Translations under genes and position numbers: made by a program
Shown here: in pieces, positions 1-6,020 of the stretch
Position numbering within the stretch: the first letter of the stretch is position 1
Layout of the letters: each line of letters opens with the position of its first letter
The notes under the pieces: generated by a model
What the model saw: the letters and a program-made list of their open reading frames with translations, nothing else
Told to the model about the DNA's origin: nothing
Databases searched by the model: none
DNA from: Planococcus sp. (in: firmicutes)
Lineage (GTDB): Bacteria > Bacillota > Bacilli > Bacillales_A > Planococcaceae
Length of the DNA stretch: 9,110 bases
Direction: 5' to 3'
Assembly (NCBI GenBank): GCA_030147225.1
Contig: JASLAI010000389.1
Span: 1 to 9,110, forward strand

Positions 1-150
1 CTCCAGTGCTTTGTTCTGGAAATATGGGATTTTAGAGAACGGTTTGTGAAAATCCAGAGCGGAATAGTAGTCATTAAAAATAATCAGTTCGATTTATATG
101 GTTCGGTTTATTTCTATGCTACTATGAAAGAGACGAAACTACGAATCTAA
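1..150. other. Upstream region, no recognised gene
   Basis: Frame 1 on the plus strand is open from the window edge to a TAA at 148-150 (49 codons). Its translation resembles no family I recognise, and the stop falls inside the P1 helix of the riboswitch. The stretch also has to hold the promoter of the rib transcript. It could be the tail of an upstream gene, but chance openness in A+T-rich DNA is equally likely. Confidence 0.3.
117..125 (+). promoter_or_regulatory. Candidate extended -10 promoter for the rib operon
   Basis: TGCTACTAT fits the extended -10 form TGn followed by a TATAAT-like hexamer (TACTAT, 120-125). It would start transcription near base 132, about 15-20 bases before the riboswitch P1 helix. 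No good TTGACA-like -35 lies 16-18 bases upstream, so the call rests on the -10 and on position. Confidence 0.35.
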
Positions 151-318
151 TTCTTCGGGGCAAGGTGAAATTCCTTACCGGCGGTGAGCAGGCAACTGCA
201 AGTCCGTGACCCGGGTGGGCGAATGCAGGCATAGGCCACTATGCTATGAGCGTCCAAGCGGTGGAGCTGGTGAAACTCCGGCACCGACAGTTACAGTCTG
301 GATGGGAGAAGAATCTAG
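147..318 (+). promoter_or_regulatory. FMN riboswitch aptamer (RFN element)
   Basis: This is the conserved FMN-sensing RNA aptamer found upstream of riboflavin synthesis and transport genes. The hallmark blocks appear in order: TTCTTCGGGGC (151-161), GGTGAAATTCC (164-174), ACCGGCGGT (177-185), AGTCCGTGACCC (201-212), GGTGAAACTCCGG (269-281), CCGACAGTTACAGTC (284-298) and GGATGGGAGAAGAA (300-313). P1 pairs TTCTTC (151-156) with GAAGAA (308-313). It can be extended by A150-T314 and, past a bulged C315, by CTA (147-149) with TAG (316-318). A variable arm forms a perfect hairpin, GCATAG (229-234) with CTATGC (239-244). FMN binding is expected to repress the downstream rib genes. Confidence 0.95.
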
Positions 319-339
319 AGATCGGTTTCGTTATGTGCC

Positions 340-373
340 TCTTCTTTTCAATCATTTGAAATTGAAAGGAGGA
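340..373 (+). promoter_or_regulatory. Riboswitch expression platform: SD-sequestering hairpin
   Basis: TCTTCTTTTCAAT (340-352) pairs over 13 positions, including two G-U wobbles, with ATTGAAAGGAGGA (361-373) around an 8-base loop. The 3' arm contains the Shine-Dalgarno AAAGGAGG of the frame starting at 380. No T tract follows, so this is not an intrinsic terminator. The 5' arm can alternatively pair with the 3' strand of P1: AGAAGA (307-312) with TCTTCT (340-345), extendable by G-U pairs. The expected logic is that bound FMN holds P1 closed and lets the hairpin block translation, while without FMN the 307-312/340-345 helix frees the ribosome binding site. The pairing is read directly; the mechanism is inferred. 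Confidence 0.7.
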
Positions 374-379
374 ATTTGT

Positions 380-646
380 ATGACCCTATCAGTTTATCAG
401 GGAGCAGTCTCTGGAATTACAAGGTTTCCATCCTTAACTTTGTCCTTTTCCTCAATGGAAACTGGGCTTTTTAAAGGTACTACAAATTGCCGAAACGTCG
501 GCCATCTTGCTAAAGAAGCAAGGCACATGTATAAACCCTTCACAAAAATCCTTTCCTCACCACCCATACGCCCCATGGTGAAAAGCACCCAAATACTCGT
601 ACGACCCCAATCGAATACGCTCTGGCGAACGGAGGAGTGTGCCTAA
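380..646 (+). CDS. Unrecognised 88-aa frame in the usual ribD position
   Basis: ATG at 380 is preceded by a strong Shine-Dalgarno (AAAGGAGG, 365-372). The frame closes with TAA at 644-646, directly abutting the ribE ATG (TAAATG), an arrangement typical of translational coupling. The product resembles no family I know. It has none of the RibD features (zinc-binding HAE and PCxxxxxxPPC motifs, reductase domain), and RibD is about 360 residues. Serine-, threonine- and proline-rich composition with few acidic residues makes a functional protein doubtful. The DNA contains small hairpins (GCCGA 489-493 with TCGGC 498-502; CTTGCT 506-511 with AGCAAG 517-522; TCACCA 557-562 with TGGTGA 576-581). It may be a coupling leader, a degenerate repeat, or replaced ribD sequence. 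The minus strand is also open over 397-588, so coding direction is unsettled. Confidence 0.35.
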   Translation: MTLSVYQGAVSGITRFPSLTLSFSSMETGLFKGTTNCRNVGHLAKEARHMYKPFTKILSSPPIRPMVKSTQILVRPQSNTLWRTEECA

Positions 647-1276
647 ATGTTTACAGGTATAGTTGAAGAAGTTGGCCACGTGGCTTCGGTCCGTGCCAAA
701 CCGCAGGCAATGGAGTTAACCATTTCCTGTTCACTGATTTTAGAGGACATTAAACGCGGAGACAGCATTTCCATTAATGGAGTTTGTTTAACTGTTTCGA
801 CTTTTGATGCTCAGACGTTTACGGTTGATGTCATTCCAGAAACGGTCAAATCCTCGACAATGAGTGGCTTGAAATCGGGATCGCGTGTAAATCTAGAAAG
901 AGCGATGCCGGCAAACGGACGTTTCGGCGGCCATTTTGTCAGCGGACATATCGATGGCGTCGGCGTCATCCGATCCGTAAAAAAAGAAGCAAATGCAGTG
1001 ACGAAAACAATTGAACTGGATTCTCGGCTGATGAAGTATATGATGCTGAAAGGATCCATCGCAGTTGATGGCACTTCATTGACTATTTTTGCGCTTGGAA
1101 ATAATACGGTGACCATCTCTCTGATTCCGACCACACAGGAAGATTCTTTATTAGGAGAAAAAGGAATTGGAGAAAAAGTGAATATTGAATGTGATCTATT
1201 GGCAAAATATACCGAGCGTGTTCAAACAGCAGAACCGAAAATCAGCAGAAGTTGGCTGGCGGAAAATGGATTTTAA
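647..1276 (+). CDS. ribE: Riboflavin synthase, alpha subunit
   Basis: This enzyme performs the last step of riboflavin synthesis, the dismutation of two 6,7-dimethyl-8-ribityllumazine molecules into riboflavin and 5-amino-6-ribitylaminouracil, in the cytoplasm. The 209-residue product has the usual family length (about 200-215) and the tandem lumazine-binding barrels. The N-terminal signature MFTGIVEE is present, as are NGVCLTV (44-50) in barrel 1, [11 protein letters not shown] (94-104) opening barrel 2, DGTSLT (141-146), LIPTT (159-163) and NIECD (179-183). The start at 647 is fixed by the conserved MFTGI and by GGAGGAG at 631-637. It follows the 380-646 frame without a gap and is followed by ribB after 17 bases. 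RibE commonly assembles with RibH in Bacillus. In B. subtilis literature the gene names ribE and ribB have been used interchangeably, so the function matters more than the symbol. Confidence 0.97.
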   Translation: MFTGIVEEVGHVASVRAKPQAMELTISCSLILEDIKRGDSISINGVCLTVSTFDAQTFTVDVIPETVKSSTMSGLKSGSRVNLERAMPANGRFGGHFVSGHIDGVGVIRSVKKEANAVTKTIELDSRLMKYMMLKGSIAVDGTSLTIFALGNNTVTISLIPTTQEDSLLGEKGIGEKVNIECDLLAKYTERVQTAEPKISRSWLAENGF

Positions 1277-1293
1277 AGGGGGGCATTGAAAAG

Positions 1294-1914
1294 ATGTTCT
1301 ATACTGTAGAAAAAGCTGTCGAAGACTTGAAGGATGGCAAAGCAATCATTGTCATCGATGATGAAGACAGAGAAAATGAAGGCGATTTTATTGCATTGGC
1401 TGAATTCGCTTCACCCCAAATCGTGAACTTGATGGCAACTGAAGGAAGAGGATTGATTTGTGTTCCGATTGCCCAATCAATTGCGCAGAAGTTGGAGATT
1501 GGTCTGATGACCGATCATAATACCGACGAATTCGGTACGGCTTTCACCATCAGTATCGACCACAAAGATACCACTACGGGAATCAGTGCTTTTGAACGTT
1601 CCCACACAATCACCAGTTTGGTAAAGCCGAATGCACAAGCAACTGACTTTAAACGCCCAGGCCATATTTTTCCGTTAATCGCGAAAGACGGTGGTGTGCT
1701 TGCTCGCACAGGACATACCGAAGCCGCTGTCGATTTGGCAAAACTGGCAGGATCAGCTCCGGCGGGCGTTATTTGTGAAATCATGAATCCCGATGGGACG
1801 ATGGCGCGGGTAGATGATTTGTTGAAAGTTGCAGAACGACTTGGACTTGGTATTTTGACGATTAAAGATTTGGTGTCCTATCAGCAAAAAAATCAAAACA
1901 CGACAGCTTATTAA
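1294..1914 (+). CDS. ribB: 3,4-dihydroxy-2-butanone 4-phosphate synthase (monofunctional)
   Basis: The enzyme converts ribulose 5-phosphate into DHBP plus formate, supplying the four-carbon unit for lumazine synthase. The 206-residue product carries the full DHBP synthase domain: [10 protein letters not shown] (22-31, metal and substrate binding), the [10 protein letters not shown] region (93-102), RPGHIFPL (121-128), [11 protein letters not shown] (138-148) and MNPDGTMAR (164-172). It ends about 20 residues past the domain at KDLVSYQQ, the point where a Bacillales RibBA fusion would enter its GTP cyclohydrolase II half; that half, with its cysteine zinc site, is absent. The 23 bases before ribH contain no remnant of it. 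ATG 1294 is chosen over in-frame ATG 1252 because AAAGGGGGG (1275-1283) sits just upstream and the upstream ATG lies inside ribE. Length matches the stand-alone RibB family. Confidence 0.95.
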   Translation: MFYTVEKAVEDLKDGKAIIVIDDEDRENEGDFIALAEFASPQIVNLMATEGRGLICVPIAQSIAQKLEIGLMTDHNTDEFGTAFTISIDHKDTTTGISAFERSHTITSLVKPNAQATDFKRPGHIFPLIAKDGGVLARTGHTEAAVDLAKLAGSAPAGVICEIMNPDGTMARVDDLLKVAERLGLGILTIKDLVSYQQKNQNTTAY

Positions 1915-1937
1915 TCTACTAGAGGAGATGGAATCGC

Positions 1938-2402
1938 ATGACTGTACATTTTGAAGGATATTTAAATGGTGAAGGACTGCGGATCGGCATTGTTGTCGGA
2001 CGCTTCAATGAATTTATTACCAGTAAACTGTTAAGCGGCGCAGAAGACGCTTTAAAACGCCATGGCGTTGAAGAGGATAATGTTTCGATCGCTTGGGTAC
2101 CAGGAGCTTTCGAAATTCCGCTTGTGGCAAAGAAAATGGCAGTGAGCGGCAACTACGATGCCATCATCACTTTAGGGACAGTCATCAGAGGCGCAACTCC
2201 TCATTTCGATTATGTTTGCAGCGAAGTGGCTAAAGGCGTATCAAGAGCTAGTGACCAAGGCAATATTCCAGTCATCTTCGGTGTCTTGACGACAGACTCC
2301 ATTGAACAGGCAATTGAACGCGCAGGAACAAAAGCCGGCAACAAAGGCTGGGAATCAGCAGCTGGAGCTATTGAAATGGCCAATCTAATGAAGAAATTGT
2401 AA
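1938..2402 (+). CDS. ribH: 6,7-dimethyl-8-ribityllumazine synthase
   Basis: The enzyme condenses 5-amino-6-ribitylaminouracil with DHBP to form the lumazine substrate of RibE. In Bacillus it forms a 60-subunit icosahedral capsid around RibE. The product is 154 residues, the standard size. Visible features are VVGRFN (19-24) with the aromatic residue that stacks on the substrate, GAFEIP (56-61), [14 protein letters not shown] (80-93) with the catalytic histidine at position 89, and [16 protein letters not shown] (115-130) followed by KAGNKG (132-137) with the phosphate-binding part. The start has AGAGGAG (1921-1927) in front. It is the last gene of the rib transcript, with a strong terminator 7 bases after the stop. 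All key residues I can judge look intact. Confidence 0.97.
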   Translation: MTVHFEGYLNGEGLRIGIVVGRFNEFITSKLLSGAEDALKRHGVEEDNVSIAWVPGAFEIPLVAKKMAVSGNYDAIITLGTVIRGATPHFDYVCSEVAKGVSRASDQGNIPVIFGVLTTDSIEQAIERAGTKAGNKGWESAAGAIEMANLMKKL

Positions 2403-2408
2403 TGCAGT

Positions 2409-2437
2409 ACTCCTGAGCTTTGCTCAGGAGTTTTTTT
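2409..2437 (+). terminator. Rho-independent terminator of the rib operon
   Basis: A perfect 10-bp stem, ACTCCTGAGC (2409-2418) with GCTCAGGAGT (2422-2431), closes a 3-base loop and runs into seven T residues (2431-2437). It begins just after the ribH stop. Confidence 0.93.
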
Positions 2438-2692
2438 AGGTTAAAAGATAAAATTTGGGGGAATATGTTGTATAAGGAGATTAGGACAGGCGAATCATGC
2501 TTTATGCCAATTGTATATTGCTTTGTCCACATTCTATAAAGCAAGGGATACCTTTAAGGCAGTAAAAATTGCTCATTCCATTCTCACCAAGTTTCTTTGC
2601 CCTTATAGGTAATAGGATTAATTGAAAGTTTTTTACTATAAATAAGCATGTCCGTATTAACGTGCAGCAAAATTGAATCAAGGTGGGAAACT
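2438..2692. other. Intergenic region before the phosphatase gene
   Basis: No recognised gene lies here. It contains one long-loop inverted repeat, TGCTTTAT (2498-2505) with ATAAAGCA (2536-2543), and a 24-codon frame at 2465-2539 with a weak purine-rich region ahead; neither is convincing. A TATAAA at 2637-2642 could serve as a -10 for the next gene, but no well-spaced -35 accompanies it. The stretch is more A+T-rich than the genes on either side. Confidence 0.4.
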
Positions 2693-3223
2693 ATGAATAA
2701 GACAATTTATTTGATTAGGCATTGCCAGGCAAGCGGGCAGGCACCAGACGCAGAACTGACAGATGTGGGAAGAAAGCAGGCGCAAGAATTAGCAGAATTT
2801 CTACAGAATCGGCAGGTGGTTCATTTTATCTCCAGTCCTTTTACGCGCGCCATCCAGTCTATCGAACCAGCAGCTGACCAGTTGGGGTTGCCGATCGAAA
2901 TTGATGATCGCTTGGCTGAACGTGTACTGAGTTCTGAAGATATGCCCGACTGGATGGAAAAATTGGAGAAATCGTTCGGCAATGAAGAGTTAAAGTTTTC
3001 CGGAGGTGAATCGGGAAAAGAAGCGACTGATCGGGCAATGGAAGTATTGAACGAAATGAAAGACAAAACCGCAGCAGTGACTCACGGAAACTTACTCGGC
3101 TTGCTGCTGAAGCAGATTGACGAAAGCTACGGCTTTTCAGAGTGGAGAAAGCTGACAAACCCTGACGTTTATGAAGTGGAAATAAGAAACGGAAACGTTT
3201 CTGCTGCACGAGTATGGAACTGA
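2693..3223 (+). CDS. Histidine phosphatase family protein (phosphoglycerate-mutase-like)
   Basis: This is a 176-residue cytosolic member of the histidine phosphatase superfamily, whose members use a phosphohistidine intermediate to remove or move phosphate groups. The N-terminal motif LIRHCQ (7-12) holds the catalytic Arg9-His10, SSPFTRA (47-53) supplies the second phosphate-binding arginine, Glu76 in AERV is the likely acid, and THGN (130-133) gives the second catalytic histidine. The canonical RHG is RHC here, a variant I believe occurs in some branches. ATG 2693 is preferred over ATG 2648 because AAGGTGG (2680-2686) lies at good spacing and the fold begins at once. The substrate cannot be told from sequence; short members include phosphoserine, cobalamin-pathway and broad-specificity phosphatases. 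It appears monocistronic and converges on the next gene. Confidence 0.88.
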   Translation: MNKTIYLIRHCQASGQAPDAELTDVGRKQAQELAEFLQNRQVVHFISSPFTRAIQSIEPAADQLGLPIEIDDRLAERVLSSEDMPDWMEKLEKSFGNEELKFSGGESGKEATDRAMEVLNEMKDKTAAVTHGNLLGLLLKQIDESYGFSEWRKLTNPDVYEVEIRNGNVSAARVWN

Positions 3224-3229
3224 CTCCGT

Positions 3230-3261
3230 AAAAAAGCCGACGGCAATTTTCTGCTGACGGC
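3230..3261 (-). terminator. Terminator of the minus-strand oxidoreductase gene
   Basis: GCCGACGGCA (3236-3245) pairs with TGCTGACGGC (3252-3261), with one A-A mismatch and one G-U wobble, around a 6-base loop. On the minus strand it is followed by TTTTTT, the complement of A3230-A3235. It lies 13 bases past the stop of the minus-strand gene. It may also slow plus-strand transcription from the phosphatase, but the T tract is only on the minus side. Confidence 0.75.
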
Positions 3262-3273
3262 CGGTGTGATTTG

Positions 3274-3897
3274 TTATCCAAGTGTGTTGCCGCTATCTGG
3301 AATCGGATTATTCTTCAGCATGCCTGCTAGATGATAAGTATTATAAGCAAGCCGTTGAATAGCGGATTTAGTGAACTCGTTGTCTCTTCCTGTGTCCATA
3401 TAAGAATCGCCGGGACCTGCTTCACCAACCCAATACGCATCAACATTCGGTGGAATAACAAAGCCGATATGAGAAAGCCCATATAGAATGGAAGCGGCGG
3501 AATGTTTAGCTCCATCTTCGTTTCCGGTTATCGCGACACCCCCGACTTTGTTGTAGAAAATAGCTTGTCCTTTATCGTTGGTGACACTGCTGCTGCCATA
3601 CAGACGCTCGATGGCTTGCGTGGCCAATGAACTTTTTTCGCCAAGCCAAATGGGCGTTCCGATAATAACAATGTCTGCGGCCAATACTTTTTCCAGAATC
3701 TGCGGCCATTCATCTCCTTCGCCCATATCATCCTGGACACCATAGGCGATGGAATAATCAGCTAAACGAATAATTTCAGATTCGACGCCCAATTGATTAA
3801 AATGAAATTGAACATCTTTAATGAAGCCTTCGGTATGAGAAGGTTCTTTTGATTTTTTTAGCGAAGTGTTTAGGAAAACCGCTTTTAATGGTTGCAT
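3274..3897 (-). CDS. Flavodoxin-family NAD(P)H-dependent FMN oxidoreductase
   Basis: The 207-residue product has the flavodoxin-like fold of the NADPH-dependent FMN reductase group, cytosolic enzymes that bind FMN and reduce quinones, azo or nitro compounds or flavins. The beta1 strand and FMN phosphate loop read AVFLNTSLKK (6-15) with SHT (20-22). The second FMN contact is GTPIWLGEKSS (80-90), and the third is GVAITGNEDGAKH (120-132). ATG 3897 has AAAGGAG on the minus strand (complement within 3905-3912). A longer in-frame start at 3951 adds 18 charged residues before the fold and lacks this support. A TATACT at 3965-3970 (minus) might be its -10. Neighbouring flavin synthesis genes are suggestive but are separated by strand and terminators. 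The physiological substrate is unknown. Confidence 0.85.
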   Translation of the reverse strand: MQPLKAVFLNTSLKKSKEPSHTEGFIKDVQFHFNQLGVESEIIRLADYSIAYGVQDDMGEGDEWPQILEKVLAADIVIIGTPIWLGEKSSLATQAIERLYGSSSVTNDKGQAIFYNKVGGVAITGNEDGAKHSAASILYGLSHIGFVIPPNVDAYWVGEAGPGDSYMDTGRDNEFTKSAIQRLAYNTYHLAGMLKNNPIPDSGNTLG

Positions 3898-4135
3898 CGT
3901 ATCGCTCCTTTTGAGTATTGGGGTAGTATTAGTCGATCGTTTTTTGCACACTTCAGTACGGAAAAGTATAAAAGAAAAGCTTTCACTAACAGTTTTTTCT
4001 TAATTTATGTGAAATGCGAAGCTGCTGCTGATTTGCAGAATTCAATTTCAACTTATACAGTTTCTTATTCCCGTTTGGGATGGATATATGCAACATTCGA
4101 TTCGACTATTCGTCTGTAGAAAAGAGGTGTTTCAA

Positions 4136-5956
4136 ATGAAAAAAACAGATGCAATGCCATATTTGCTTATTTTTCTTTTGCTAATGATTAAAGTAAGCGC
4201 TTTTCGTGCGCTTATTTTTGATGCAAAGTCGATTTTACATATTGTTTTGATTGAATTTCCGATGTGGGCTCTGCTGCTGTCGGTAGTTTTGCTATTGGCT
4301 AAAAACCATTTGTGGAAAGCAGTTTGGATTTTCAATTTCTTGGTTTCTGTTATCTTTTTTGTGGTGACACTTTATATCCGCTATTATTCTACTATTCCTT
4401 CCTATTACGATTTGCAGCAGCTGGCTCAGACCAGCTCGGTCAGCAACACCATAACGATGCTGTCGACTCCATGGGATTTGCTGTTTTTCCTGGATGCCGT
4501 TTTGCTGATCTTCCTGGCAAGGCGTTGGAAACAACCAGTGAAATTTGCGGCTATGAAGTATGTAGCTGTCAGTATGGCAGCGGTTTGTACGGTTACGGTC
4601 GTTTATGGGCTCCAGCAGCCGATTATCGACGTTTCATATTTTGCAAAGGAAAATGGATTCCTGCAATCCCAAGTCGTTCAATTGTATAACCGCTCGACTG
4701 AAACAGCTCACGCCTCTTCAAGCAAATTATCGGCAAAAGAACTGGAAGAGCTAAAAGGCAATAAGTATGTAGAAGTCAGTGAACAGCAAAGCTTTGGGCT
4801 TGCTGAAGGCCGGCACCTGTTTATCATTCAAGTGGAATCCTTGCAGAACTTTGTCGTTGGCCGAACGTTGGATGGCCAGGAAATTACCCCGAATCTCAAT
4901 GATCTGTTGAGTGAAAGTGCTTATTTTTCAAATGTCTTCCAACAGATAGGGGCCGGCACAACCTCTGACGCAGAATGGATGGTCAATACAGGATTGTATC
5001 CGCAAGGTATGATTCCCACAGCCAATAGCCTGACGGGTAAAGAAGCACCTTCATTGGCACGAACATTAAAGGAAAAAGGCTATGGTTCTGCCACCTACCA
5101 CGCCGATGATGTGACATTTTGGAACCGCGACATCCTATATCCAGTTCTGGGCTACGAAGAAATTTTTTCCATTGATGATATTCCCAATATTAAACAGGTT
5201 GGTTTTGGTCCGGCAGATGAAGTGCTTTTTGATTTTGCAGCGAATGAACTGCCTAGGCAGCTGAAATCCTATGAACGCATCTATTCCAACATCGTGACAG
5301 TCACCAGCCACACACCTTTCGACATGCCCGACAATATGCAGTATCTGGATTTGCCCGCTGAATACGAAGGCACGTACATCGGTAATTATCTGCAATCGAT
5401 CCGTTATGCAGACGAACAGATCGGTTTATTCATTGAAGAATTGAAAGATCAGGGTATTTACGATGAATCCTTAATTGCTATTTTTGGGGATCATTCGGGC
5501 ATGCATGGTACGCTAGTGACTGAAGAAGATCGTCAGCTCTTGGGTGGTTTTTTAGGGCATGAATATTCCTTAAAAGATCAATTTACTATTCCTCTGATTT
5601 TTACGGGAGGGAATCTGTTCGAAGAAACTGAAATGACACGTCTCGGAGGCCAGACGGATATTATGCCGACCTTGCTTGCACTGCTTGGCGTTGAACATGA
5701 AGAGCCGATGATGGGACATAATCTGTTCGAGTATAAAAAGAACCTATTGGGCATGCGCTATTATATGCCAGGGGGATCATATATTCAGTCAGAACAACTG
5801 TATAAAGCACCGGGAGCCAAACTGCCGGCAGTTCTGTATGATCTGAAAACCATGGAAGAGCGGCGAAAAAACAGCGAGGCAAAAAAACACATTGAAGATA
5901 CGCAAACTCTAATGAATTATGCAGATACTTTACTGAAAGGCTATATCGAGGAATAA
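4136..5956 (+). CDS. LTA synthase family protein (sulfatase-type phosphoglycerol transferase)
   Basis: This 606-residue polytopic enzyme belongs to the LtaS family, which moves glycerol phosphate from phosphatidylglycerol onto lipoteichoic acid, or onto a glycolipid primer in primase paralogues, on the outer face of the membrane. About five hydrophobic helices occupy 7-25, 36-55, 62-81, 113-128 and 139-159, followed by an extracellular linker and a sulfatase-fold domain (about 225-530). Putative active-site elements are Glu234 in QVESLQN, the nucleophile threonine in GAGTTSDAEW (272-281, probably Thr276), His322 and Arg331 (TFWNRD), His392 (SHTPFD) and Asp452-His453 (FGDHSG). ATG 4136 follows AGAGGTG at a normal distance; ATG 4088 adds 16 residues without a site. 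B. subtilis has four paralogues (LtaS, YfnI, YqgS, YvgJ); I cannot assign which one. A weak TTGCAG/TATACA promoter (4033-4059, 15-base spacing) lies upstream. Confidence 0.92.
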   Translation: MKKTDAMPYLLIFLLLMIKVSAFRALIFDAKSILHIVLIEFPMWALLLSVVLLLAKNHLWKAVWIFNFLVSVIFFVVTLYIRYYSTIPSYYDLQQLAQTSSVSNTITMLSTPWDLLFFLDAVLLIFLARRWKQPVKFAAMKYVAVSMAAVCTVTVVYGLQQPIIDVSYFAKENGFLQSQVVQLYNRSTETAHASSSKLSAKELEELKGNKYVEVSEQQSFGLAEGRHLFIIQVESLQNFVVGRTLDGQEITPNLNDLLSESAYFSNVFQQIGAGTTSDAEWMVNTGLYPQGMIPTANSLTGKEAPSLARTLKEKGYGSATYHADDVTFWNRDILYPVLGYEEIFSIDDIPNIKQVGFGPADEVLFDFAANELPRQLKSYERIYSNIVTVTSHTPFDMPDNMQYLDLPAEYEGTYIGNYLQSIRYADEQIGLFIEELKDQGIYDESLIAIFGDHSGMHGTLVTEEDRQLLGGFLGHEYSLKDQFTIPLIFTGGNLFEETEMTRLGGQTDIMPTLLALLGVEHEEPMMGHNLFEYKKNLLGMRYYMPGGSYIQSEQLYKAPGAKLPAVLYDLKTMEERRKNSEAKKHIEDTQTLMNYADTLLKGYIEE

Positions 5957-5980
5957 TTTCCTCAGTTAGGATGAAGCCGT

Positions 5981-5986
5981 TATAAT
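5981..5986 (+). promoter_or_regulatory. Candidate -10 box for the GTPase gene
   Basis: A perfect TATAAT lies 34 bases before the GTPase start. The hexamer 17 bases upstream, TTCCTC (5958-5963), matches TTGACA poorly. That hexamer is also the 3' arm of a small perfect hairpin, GAGGAA (5948-5953) with TTCCTC, spanning the end of the preceding gene; no T tract follows the hairpin. Confidence 0.45.
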
Positions 5987-6020
5987 AGATAGTAAGTATG
6001 AGACAAGGGGGAACTGGTCG

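Noticed and set aside
206..646. A 146-codon plus-strand frame beginning inside the aptamer
   Set aside because: Its first 58 codons are the conserved riboswitch RNA; only the part from ATG 380 has a ribosome binding site.
2498..2543. Inverted repeat TGCTTTAT/ATAAAGCA and the 24-codon frame 2465-2539 across it
   Set aside because: The 30-base loop, lack of a T tract and short frame are compatible with chance in A+T-rich DNA.
2859..3281. 140-codon minus-strand frame
   Set aside because: It lies opposite the histidine phosphatase and runs through the oxidoreductase terminator; low-complexity serine/arginine-rich translation.
3274..3897. Functional linkage of the flavodoxin-fold enzyme to the rib operon
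   Set aside because: It is on the opposite strand, beyond two terminators and another gene, with no RFN element of its own; proximity alone is weak.
5948..5963. GAGGAA-TAAT-TTCCTC hairpin as a terminator of the LTA-synthase-family gene
   Set aside because: The stem is only 6 bp and no T tract follows; read-through into the GTPase gene is possible.
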